Shown here piece after piece: positions 11,562 to 21,635 of a stretch of DNA of 64,000 bases. This stretch comes from Crambe crambe. Taxonomy: Eukaryota > Porifera > Demospongiae > Poecilosclerida > Crambeidae. Each line of letters starts with the position of its first letter. Positions within the stretch are counted from its first letter, which is position 1. The stretch covers positions 3,310,501 to 3,374,500 of the forward strand of contig OZ004598.1 in assembly GCA_963924555.1 (NCBI GenBank), in the 5' to 3' direction. Below the pieces are notes generated by a model. The model saw only the letters and a program-made list of their open reading frames with translations. It searched no databases and had not been told where the DNA came from. Both the position numbers and the translations under genes were made by a program.

Positions 11562-12958
11562 TAGTTTATAATTTAGAACTTGTATTTGTTGCCTCATATG
11601 CATTATGAAGCACCCAAACCTCTGTATTTATACAGTAATTCTAATGTCACATCTTGAGTCTAAGAGCTACCAGATATTCTTTGCTTGCTTGTTCTCATAC
11701 AGTGATCCTCACAGAATCACATTCTTTTTTTCAGCAAGTGAATTTATAACAATTTCTGAACATGGAGTTCTTTTTAAGGAGTTTGGTATAGCTGGAGGGA
11801 GCACATCTCTTCTGCATGAGCTTGGCAATGAAGAGAGGAATACAGCTTGCTGCAGTGATCATAATAGTCTTCCACACAAAACCAAATGTCAGCAAAAAAG
11901 AGGAATCTATGGGATAAATGAGGATGCAAAAGTTTTACTTACACAGATCAGGCAAAATAGTCTCGGCACAACTTCTAATTACTCATCACCATGTATAGTG
12001 ATGGGCGTGGTTTGGAGATGCATAGGTCATACAATAGTACAATGGCTTGAGAATTTTTTATGTCCCACAATAGCTCCCCTGATGCTTGGCATCCATTGCA
12101 TGGTAGGTTATTTGATAACTTCTATTTTGTGTTCTTGACTGGGGGAAAGCAGCAAGCTAATGATTGAAATCGGTAAAGGGTTTGCACCCATGAAAATGCC
12201 ACAGTGTGAAGGCACTAAAAGTACATAAGCAACTAGCTTCTACCTAGGTTGTAGGCTTATAGATTTGACATTCAATGACCTGGCTGTTATATATTTTCTG
12301 ATAATATAGGTGCATAACTATAGAGGTTAGGGTCAAATGAATGTCCTTCCAATTTCTCCAGACTTGGTTTATGTAGCTCCTATAGGAAAATGTGCTGCTG
12401 CAGAGAAACTTTGCACTTCTGCTGAGTCTTACTGATATTAAGTAGTCTCAGACATATTGGCTTGCGAAGTTTCTGTTGATGAACAACTCTATAAGAGTGT
12501 TCCACGTACTAGTTCTAAACTCGTATCTTGTCATATGAGAAGTTGGCAATTTTCATGGATGTTCAATTGATCACGCCTATTGAATACCCTTCATAACATG
12601 TCAACATATCAAGTAAGCATAGCTATTACACCAAAATAGTCCTTGAGTGCGATGAGTGAGGTGATGTAGACAGCTATGCTGAAGAATTCAGCTGCAAGCA
12701 TGAGGCCATGCCATGTTCTGATGGTAAGAGCCACCATGAGCAGCTCTGTCAGGATGAGTGCTGTAAAGGTGATGGAGACCACGTGGATGAACTGAGACTC
12801 AAAGAGCAAGAATCCAACCAACATTATCACACCTCCTACATGGTAAAAGTAAGAAAGATTGTGTGCAAGGGGTAATAATTCTAAATTCCCCAAGACTAGA
12901 GATCGGACTAGATTCATAATTTTTTTTCATTTAGAATTAACACTGTATTATTAGGACT

Positions 12959-13640
12959 GGGATTCAATGTTGTCTGGGGAACGAGTGGCATCAGGTTGAA
13001 AGGTGACGAACACCAGTGCTACAACAACCTGGCATTCAACAATAGCAATTATTACGATATAGCTCTCTTTGGTTATCCTGGTGATGGGGTCAAAGGTGAA
13101 AATAATCACACCACTACCACAAGGAATGTACTGCAGCACGGAGCATGTGGATCATTGAAAGACCCTCAAAACTGTCCAAATGTTCCAGGAAACTACACTA
13201 ACAACTACGTCGGAGATGTCTTTAAAGTCCTCAGGGATCCTGCCAACTTTGACTTTCGTCCTTTACCAAATTCCCATCTCATCATGGAGAATATTGAAGG
13301 AGTCTATGGAGCATGGAGGAATATACTGGATTCCAGGATGCCAGGAAAGAATCCATACCACCAAATGGTTCCACGAACGCTAAATGTGACGCTCACCTCA
13401 TGTGGTTGGCAGGATATGGAGCTTCAGCCCACAATGTGTACTTCGGTACTGATTTTGAGGCTGTAAATAATGCCAACACGTCATCTCCTGAGTTTAAAGG
13501 TCGGATGGAGGTGCCAGGTAATATTGTGGACCCAGGATCACTCCAGGAGGCAAAGCAATACTATTGGCGTGTTGATACCCTAATCACCTCCACAGTCATT
13601 GAAGGAACTTTAAGTGCACCAAATAAAATAACTCACTAGC
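12959..13640 (+). pseudogene. 3' fragment of the beta-helix gene
   Basis: This is a copy of 43,978-44,674, the last ~230 codons of the intronless beta-helix gene, including the C-terminal FN3-like domain. It lacks the 5' two-thirds. Compared with the intact gene it has small deletions near 13,290, 13,350 and 13,605 that break the frame, so it appears as overlapping short open frames. Its left edge is the deletion junction inside the duplicated block. Confidence 0.9.
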
Positions 13641-14611
13641 TACCTCTACTAAGTACCTAGCTACAGTGGAGTTTCCTTTGCCCGTTCTAATACGTAATTC
13701 ATGTTCACAATTTCATGTTAAATTAATTTATCACTATAGCTCACTTGAATTTCAGTTTTATTTTACAGTATATGTAGCAGGAGGCAAATTTTTGGGATTG
13801 AAATGTGCTATAATTCCCTTATTATCGTGTTCAATAAAAAAATTTTTACAGTACCCCATGGATTTTTCTTGTAACATGTTAGGAACTAAAACCTGTGATG
13901 AGTTCACTTGATCATACTCAATTCCTGACCTAATTTAAAACATCAGCAGAGAGTTTATCACCACTGCATGAGTTGGTTTTTGGAATTTAAAATTTGGGTT
14001 AAGAATTGAGAAAGTTATATAATGAATGATCAAGGTATCAACTCATAGTGTCCTTTGTACGTAGTGCTTAACACAGCGCATACATCTTAACACAACCCTG
14101 TGTAAGCATACATCTTAACACTGCCGGCCCTGTGCAAGCATTACAGGAAAGTACAAATACTGTCTTTATTTAGAGGCAATAGCCAATCTTGATATTAATG
14201 AGGATTGGTAGATATGTACATATGTACTTCATTATGAGTAAGGGTCCTCCCAGTGAAGTTTACCTGAATATCTCCCCTATCAAGGCCCTATTAAGTATGT
14301 ATGAATTCGTCCAGTTCTATTAATACAAGTTCCTGGATGTCAGTCCACTGTATTTATTATTACTACCATTTCATTTTGGGTGAGAGTCCCAGTCTTATCG
14401 GTGAGAAGGTACTCTATTCTCCCCAATTCTTCGGGTATGGTGCTGGTTCTCACCACGGTGTTAGGTATGGCCTTGTCTCTTTGGATTGTCCAGCTGTATA
14501 TCATCTTTCCCATGTCCAAGTTAACTCTCAGACTGCATTATATGATGTATGTACGTATGTATGCATTAGAGCCAGAAATCAAATAATTTGATAGGCTATG
14601 AGCTTAATTTG

Positions 14612-14944
14612 CAGTGGCGGATTTAGGGTGGTTCCTAGGGTTCCATGGAACCCCCCTTTCAGGCTGGCAGAGTCTTGGTAGAGACTCTAGCAACTTATAA
14701 GAGTCTCCTAACCTACCGGTACGCACTACTAATTCGATCTTCTGGAGACTATATATATTCTACGATCGATCGCGGACTCCGCCTTTTCCAGCTCCAACAA
14801 CAGCTAGCTAGCAACAACGGCAGTAAAGTGTAACCAAAAGGGTGTGGTTAGGTAAAGTGGGCGTGGCTAAGCGTAAAAATTTTTCCACGCTTGCACGCGG
14901 ATACAGTTGGAACCCTCCTTTCCATTTTTCTACATCCACCACTG
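14612..14944. mobile_element. MITE inserted after the duplication
   Basis: Bounded by short inverted ends (cagtggcggat on the left, atccaccactg on the right). The equivalent place in the other copy (about 48,160) lacks it: gagcttaatt runs straight into the next shared sequence. So this 333-bp piece entered only this copy. The flanks share atttg, a possible short target duplication. It carries a GC-richer end with the phrase gggtgtggttaggtaaagtgggcgtggc and has no coding content. Confidence 0.65.
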
Positions 14945-15195
14945 ATTTGGTCCTACTGTCTCAGATATGAGCTTAATTTGGTCACACTAACTCGGATATG
15001 AGCTTAATTTGGTCATACTAACTCAGATATGAGCTTAATTTAGTCATTAACTCAGATATGAGTCATAGTAACTCAGATATGAGCTTAATTTGGTCATACT
15101 AACTCAGACAGTTTAATTTGGCCATACATAATTATGAGCTTAATTTGGTCATACTAACTCAGACAGTTTTAATTTGGCCATACATATGAGCTAAA
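14945..15195. repeat. Tandem repeat 'actcagatatgagcttaatttggtcata'
   Basis: Roughly 28-33 bp units of this phrase are repeated six or more times, with decay at the right end. The other copy (48,160-48,240) has only about two units, so the array has changed length since the duplication. Confidence 0.75.
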
Positions 15196-15233
15196 TTCAG
15201 ATTGTCTTAGACATGCTAAACTGTTTGGGCTAC

Positions 15234-15437
15234 CTATACCACCACTGCATTTTTAATTGCAAGCATCAAAGATGTATTACCATCTCCATCAATCTCTATA
15301 GGGAACATCCCAAACTGAGATACAAGCATCTCCATGTAACCTTCTACTACGGCAAAATGAAGAAGTGAATATCTACTAGAAAATTTGATACTGATATCAT
15401 ATCCATAATCAGGTATCAATGATTTCACAGTTTCATA
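15234..15437 (-). pseudogene. Ankyrin-repeat gene fragment in an ATP9 intron
   Basis: The minus strand encodes about two ankyrin repeats: [16 protein letters not shown] and DGDGNTSLMLAI show the usual helix-turn-helix pattern. The fragment lies between the duplicated ATP9 exons 13 and 12 on the same strand, and ATP9 has no such domain, so it is an inserted gene piece. The matching fragment in the intact gene's intron (48,290-48,490) has lost parts. Confidence 0.65.
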
Positions 15438-15626
15438 TCTCCCATATGAAAACATTTACAATAGAAATTTCCCTCAAGCATGCATACTATACACATTACA
15501 TATACATGTGTATGTACACACCTGATTGGAATGATATATGAAAAGAGGATGATGTAGCGAATGAGATACACAAACCAAGGACCTGTGAACCCCTGCAGTG
15601 TTCAACACTCATAATGTATTATATTA

Positions 15627-15929
15627 TAAGGGAAAAAGCATTTCGTGAAATGAAAAAAAGATGTAGGGATGACCACTGCTCAAAAATGTAAGGAAACAAG
15701 AAGGATGGAAATGGGATCAATCTTTGTTCTGTATATCCAGCCAACAATCCCTACATATACACACATTACTACACTATAATCTGAAGTTACCTGACGTATA
15801 TGTAGGGATTGTTGGCTGGATATACAGAACAAAGATTGATCCCATTTCCATCCTTCTTGTTTCCTTACTTTTTTGAGCAGTGGTCATCCCTACATCTTTT
15901 TTTCATTTCACGAAATGCTTTTTCCCTTA
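15627..15929. mobile_element. Foldback (hairpin) element with 134-bp arms
   Basis: 15,627-15,760 and 15,796-15,929 are nearly perfect inverted copies separated by a 35-bp loop. One visible difference is caaaaatgtaagg against caaaaaagtaagg. It is absent from the equivalent place in the other copy (about 48,640-48,680), so it arrived after the duplication. No coding content. Confidence 0.85.
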
Positions 15930-16419
15930 CTTGTTCCTGGTTTTTTTTCCTCTCTTTTATGGTTTTAGCTATGATTAGAGTTCATTCTTCTATGTGTATG
16001 CAGGGACAGATGAAAGAAGTTCTCCAATAGCATACCAGCCCAATCATTTATCGAGTCAAGGTGTTGCGTTGTTGAGCCATACTTGGAGGTCGAAGATGCT
16101 GAAATAGAGTCTACCGTGGTGAATCTAAATCCCCGAATCGATACAGTAGTCTATCATCAGCTAGAGCTAGCTAGCTAGAGACAGCTGAGTAATATTATGA
16201 TTTCGAATAATTGGACATTCAAATACATGCGCATGCGTATTATAGAAAAGATGGCTTCCTAATTGAATTAGTCGAGTGCTGTGCTCCATAGTGTCTCCTT
16301 TTTCATCGACTCTTTCGAGGATCAACGAGTAGAAAAGATCGTAGTTGGTAGAATTTGGAGTGGATTTGTCCAGAAATCATGGCTGTAGCTTGAGTGGTTC
16401 GAGAGATATGGTTGTCTAA

Positions 16420-16460
<41 letters not shown>

Positions 16461-16500
16461 GAGAAGAAGAAGAATATAGCGATTCTACCGCACTCTCTGA
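15930..16500. other. Copy-specific insertion with (AAT)n microsatellite
   Basis: Sequence between the hairpin and the point (about 16,500) where similarity to the other copy resumes at tatctgttagtctttagtcag. It contains an AAT microsatellite at about 16,420-16,461. No gene was recognised. Confidence 0.5.
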
Positions 16501-17528
16501 TATCTGTTAGTCTTTAGTCAGTGATTCTTTACCAACTTTGAGGAAGGATGGGCTATCAGCTAGCTGCTATTAGATACGTAGGGACAATCATAATAAACAT
16601 GAAAAGAACTAAATGACCTCAAAGAAGCATGTTTTATCGAATATTTGTCTGGCAAGCAAGATTAAGTGTTCAAGGTTCAAGAATCAATAAACCATGTGAT
16701 ATTATTTCTACGATATCAACTAGTATAACCTTTCCTCCTCCTCTTCCACAGCAAGAACACAATTGAACTCACTTTAACTGCTAGTAGAACTATGAAAAGG
16801 AGAATGGTGACCAGAAAGAGAGCTTTAGTGAGTCTATTGATCTCCAGATCAACTAGCCCAACCTGTATGTACAGCACAAGCACAGTACATGTATATAAAT
16901 ATGCTATTATTATGTGGCTGGAAATACTGGCAGACGAATCACAAAAAAATGATAACTAGTTATGCATGTACAGGGCTGCATTTTCTATAACAACTGCTTT
17001 GGCATTTCAGGGGGGGGGGCGAATTAAATGTGCCTATTTGTATGGAATACCTTAATCAAACGAGGTAAATCTCAAGGGGGGAGCATTTGGGGGGCAAATG
17101 CTCCTCACTGCTCCCCCCTAAATGCAGCCCTTATATACGTAGCTGTTTGTCTTCCTTTCTCCTTGATAAAACCATCTATAGACTCAAATTCACATGAAAC
17201 CACAACCACCTGTGATTTTTTCAGAATCAACCCAACTGCTTAACTATTGGCACCATTAAAATGACCAGATCTTTCAGTGCTCAAATGAAAATCTTTCTTC
17301 CCTCCCTCCCCCCTCTCAAAAAATTTCATCACCTATCAATGAGTTTATGTACCTTCTGCATACTTCACTGACCTTGGAGCGAGGTGAAGAAGTGTTCATG
17401 ACACTACATGTGTCTGTTCCAGTATAAATGACCACACCTACTGCGGAGCCTGAGGCCAGTATTGTGTTAGACCAGAGAGTGTTATCGACATTCAGAGGGT
17501 CTTCTTTAGCCTCCTCCTCAGAGGTGGC

Positions 17529-17530
<2 letters not shown>

Positions 17531-17588
<58 letters not shown>
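17531..17588. repeat. (GA)n microsatellite at duplicated exon 10 acceptor
   Basis: About 29 GA dinucleotides on the plus strand. For the minus-strand ATP9 copy this is a (CT)n tract running directly into the acceptor of exon 10. The intact gene has the same arrangement with a longer tract at 49,747-49,829. Confidence 0.95.
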
Positions 17589-17591
<3 letters not shown>

Positions 17592-18033
17592 TCCAAAAAA
17601 GGTAGGATATCTCCCTAGTTTATACCTAAAAGCAGAAAGTGATGGCATTTGCAAAACAAAACAAAACCAAAAAAAAAATAATTCAGTGTGGCTCTGACAA
17701 CTATGCCCTATGAAAATATCATGCCTAAAATCCACTATGAGGTGAATCTCCTGCAATGTATTCTTACCATTGAAAATGTCCCTACAAATTCGTGGATGTC
17801 CTTTCTTGGCTTTTCAGCAAAAACAGACCCTCCAATTTCAAATAGCATCTACACAACATTAACATACATAACTAAGTATAGTGAAACCTCCTTCGGAGGA
17901 CCAATCATTATGATGATAATGAAACAAAGGACCTTCTTAATAGAGGAGGACCAATCATTATGGTGATAATGACCTCTCTATAATGCTTGTCCTGACTTGT
18001 CCATTATTGAAATGTTGGGAGTGTAACCATAAA

Positions 18034-18486
18034 CTTATTCAAGGGTGAATAGACCAAGAGACAGGCTCAGACAGCGAGAAAGTAACGGACATAAACAACA
18101 GAGACGGCAGTCTAGGCGAATTCATAATCAATGAACATTTCAACAAGGTAGTGTACATTTGGCATTAGCCAGGCTACAGGAAGCCAAGAGCACCAGAGAA
18201 CATCGACTACATGCTAGAAAGCAAAGAACAGTCACAGCAGAGACAGTGAAGAAAGCTTAAGACAGCTGGAAAGCCAAGAACACTGAGAGAGAGAACACCA
18301 CATGTCATGTCAGATGATGGGAAAGGCAAGAACAATGAGATCAACTACAGGCCTTGCATGGAAATGAATATTTGAAAAGCCAATTAGAGGGCACTGACTA
18401 ACTCGAATTTCATTTGATGTTTATAATTATTATACATATTAAAGCTTAGCTAGAATTGAATTCAACAGTGTGCACTGTACTACCTC
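18034..18486. other. Unassigned purine-rich stretch
   Basis: Right of the duplication border. It is rich in agaca, gaaagc and caagaac phrases with low complexity. No open frame or splice-bounded exon could be supported. Confidence 0.4.
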
Positions 18487-18495
18487 ATATTCTAC

Positions 18496-18922
18496 TAGTC
18501 TCGCGCAGACTTTCCTGATGGGCGGGGCTTGAAGAGGGAGAGGGAAAGTCTGGTAACTGTGGCCAGGTTTCAGTGCAGTGGACACTGCAGGAATTTGTGG
18601 CAGCACCAATCAGATCGCAGATTCAAAGAAATGGGCGTGAATATCATGTGATTGTCATGAATATTAGCTATAAACGATCGCGCGTTCGAAGATCGATGAC
18701 TCTCTTGCTATCGGAAAAGCTGTCAATTAGCTCCATTAGCTGATGGCTGAAATCTCGCACAGATGACAATCAAATCCTTAAACCTCCTCCCTAAAAAAGG
18801 AAAAGAACTCTAGAATAAATTCTTTTGCGCACGTGACAAGTGCATGTGACTGCTGAAACCTGGAGACTTTCCCTCTCCCTCTCCATGAAGCCCCGCCCAT
18901 CAGGAAAGTCTGCGCGAGACTA
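18496..18922. mobile_element. MITE with ~50-bp TIRs and 9-bp target duplication
   Basis: The left end tagtctcgcgcagactttcc and the right end ggaaagtctgcgcgagacta are exact inverted copies, and the similarity continues through gatgggcggggctt and a GA-rich run. The 9 bp atattctac flank both sides (18,487-18,495 and 18,923-18,931). A 9-bp duplication fits Mutator-like elements. At 427 bp with no reading frame it is non-autonomous. Confidence 0.85.
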
Positions 18923-18931
18923 ATATTCTAC

Positions 18932-20099
18932 CAGTGCCGAGGCACAGGTCTTTTTGAAGACAAACTTGTTTACTCTTGCATAGGTAAAGAAGAATCTACC
19001 GTATCAACTACCTCAAGAGTCAGACAATGATGATGAAGCTGGTATCATTCAGTCGAACCGCACGCGTGCGCGAAACCTGTTTATTTCCGAGATATATTTG
19101 CATAGCGTCCTGACAGGATTTCCTGAAACTTGCCCACAAACAGCTAGAGCTTATTGCTTTCTGCTTTCTACAGCATTTTGTCATAGAGGCGCTAAGTGGA
19201 TTGCAGGCGCTTGGCTTTCTAAGTGCTTGTGGTAAGCATTATACAGCCTCCTGTGTATGCAGCTGCCTGCAATATCTTAGCCCAAGTACAAATGACTGCT
19301 GAGGAAACCATAGTATTAAAGTAAGCAATTCAATTTAGATTTAACTGAGCTAGCTAAATCCAATATTATAGCCAGGACAGTAGCTAACTTTCTGTGCATT
19401 TATACAATGACATTAACATTGCAAAAGTAATTGTAAATGAGCTGGAAACAATTAGCTAGAAGGATAAAAAGGACAAATAGAAAAAAATAGAAAAGGAATT
19501 CAATTGCTTGCTGAATACGCTCGCTCGCCCAACAATGCTACACGAGCATTTACTAGTACTAGCTAGCTGAAACTTACACTGGGTATTTGCACGTAGTAGC
19601 AGTTACCCGTTAGAGACTTTACAGTTGCTTTATATCTATGTGCACTAGGGGGGGGAAACCCCAGGGAATCCACCAGGTTATTAAATAATGAGATCACACT
19701 AGCTAATGGCTGTCAGTCACATAATAATTGTAGCTACACAGGTACTAGCTACCTTCAATCATTCATGAAGAATGACTATTCTGCTGAAACTGTACATATT
19801 AGGGTAGCTATGGTTTTGGCATGCAGAAATTCATATTATAACTAGCTAAAGGAAAATAGCTAATAATAGCTACTGTGTATCTACCTGTATTAATTCATCC
19901 ATGCAGTTTATCACTGATAGGCTGGTATTTATTATTTGTGTATGTATTCTGGTGATTATTCGGCTTTGCACGGTTTATCAGGTATGCTGTATAGCAGTGA
20001 ATCTATCACCCCTAGCTATAATATGATAAAAGAAAAAAATATAAAGCAGACAACTGGTAGCCGTGTGTAAGGTTCAAAAGAGTTCATGAAGTTCCAAAC
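18932..20099. other. Non-coding AT-rich region
   Basis: No supported exon. It contains many tagctagct phrases and a short g-run near 19,650. Nothing further could be assigned. Confidence 0.4.
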
Positions 20100-21180
20100 A
20101 AGAGAGTTTACCACATGGGTGCTGGTTTGGAGATGCATAGATCATACAATGGCTTGAAAAGTTTTCATGTCCTACAATAGCTCCCTTAATTGATGCTTGG
20201 CATCCATTGCATTCACACACTTGAAAATGCCAGTGTGAAAGTCAATAAGAAGTACGTAAGCAACTAGAACATAGCCAAACAAAATTTACTTCAATCTAGC
20301 TTGTAGGCCACCCCCTACTCAGTGATCTTTTATCTAAGATGCCAGAGAGTAAGCTGTGAAAGAACAGAATACAGGTCAAATTGTGCCATACAAATGGTTC
20401 TGCACATTTTGACTTGTAATCCTGAATTTACAGGTGTCTGAAAACGACTTTTAATGTGCATGTGCACAATTGTTTTGTATGCGCTAATATGTACATGTCA
20501 GCACTGTGTCTCAGACAAAAATGAGCAAGAGGGAAATCATTAGATCATTATCTTTGGGGAAGCAAATAATTCAAAGGTGCTACCCACCCCCTGCATATAT
20601 ATAGTGGTTGGACACATGCCCAACTACTTCTGAATTTGGATGGTCAGTTTAGAAATGTTAAATAGATTCTACAAGTATTACAAGTTGATTACTCTTACTG
20701 TAAACATGTGGCTCTTACAGTCTCTACTGCAGTGAAAGAAGTGCATAATGCATGGCTATGGTGCTAAAGCATTGTAGCTTATTCCCAGAAAAGTAGTTGG
20801 TCAACATGACCAACTATACTTGGCTATTTGGTTGGTCAATTCAGTCCAATGACTGGCTGTTATTTTTTCTGACATAGGTACATATAGCTCCAATACTGTA
20901 ATATTAGCTATGTTATGTACCTACATAACTGAGATCTCTGGGGATTACAACTGAACCGACTAAGAGGTGCTGAATGTTTGTAAGCAAATAATAGCTAACA
21001 GTGATTAGCACAGTTAAAGTCTAAAGCTACATAAAAATTAATGATGAAATTATGTTTCAATTTGGTACTGAGAAAAAAAATGTCCTGCCTTCCATTTCAG
21101 AAAGTGAATATTGTATAGGTAGGGTTCCCAATGCAAGGAGGCTTGTTTCCTCTCCTTCCAATTTGCTGCTTGGGTCATTA
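20100..21180 (-). pseudogene. Third, worn fragment of the ATP9 locus
   Basis: 20,110-20,340 resembles 11,995-12,250 (shared tggtttggagatgcata and gcttggcatccattgcat). 20,850-21,180 resembles 33,530-33,990. The latter contains decayed versions of ATP9 exon 25 (about 20,925-20,990) and the beginning of exon 24 (about 21,140-21,178) in the same orientation as the intact gene. Indels are common, so it is older than the 11.6-18.0 kb copy. Confidence 0.65.
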
Positions 21181-21635
21181 TAACTAGCTACTGTAACTTT
21201 CTCGATTCTTAACCCAAATTTCAAAAATCAGCTCATGGAGCGTGCGCTCTGCTGGTGTTGTGAATTGAGAAAGAGCAGCGAATGAACAAGGGATCAAGTA
21301 GACTTTAACTTCCTCCTTAAAGCCACAAAATTTGTGCGAAAGTTTCACCCCATGAAAATTGTTATGGTAAGTTACATTACAATAATTATTGAAAATGAAA
21401 CAAAACAACAAAAAACAACAACAAAAAACAAAACAATGTATGGGGGAAATATACTGCCAGTTTGTGGCTGTCTTATCGTACAGCCAATGTAGTTCAGGTG
21501 CACTGAATAAGCTGCAATTCCAGGACCTGTAATGCATGAGAATTAGTATGGCCACACAAATTCCCTTCATGACATAATTATACATATCACACACTCTCAC
21601 CTCATTACACACATTAAACACTGCAACTCACCTTA

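Larger units (their letters stand above)
11615..18033 (-). pseudogene. Partial duplicate of the ATP9 gene segment (seven exons)
   Basis: This block is a direct duplicate of 31,526-32,810 joined to 43,978-50,293. It holds copies of ATP9 exon 29 (11,731-11,906), exon 28 (12,632-12,835), exon 13 (14,367-14,532, with the DKTGT motif), exon 12 (15,522-15,592), exon 11 (16,773-16,862), exon 10 (17,373-17,528) and exon 9 (17,768-17,848). Each has exactly the length and splice signals of its parent. Exons 1-8 and 14-27 are absent, and joining exon 13 to exon 28 would be out of phase, so no full pump can be made. The near-perfect exon lengths point to a young duplication. Confidence 0.9.

Noticed and set aside
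21184-21621. 145-residue frame just downstream of the NLR stop on the minus strand
   Set aside because: No domain or LRR similarity. A donor-like site follows the NLR stop codon and an acceptor-like site precedes 21,520, so it may hold a 3' UTR exon, but no coding role can be supported.
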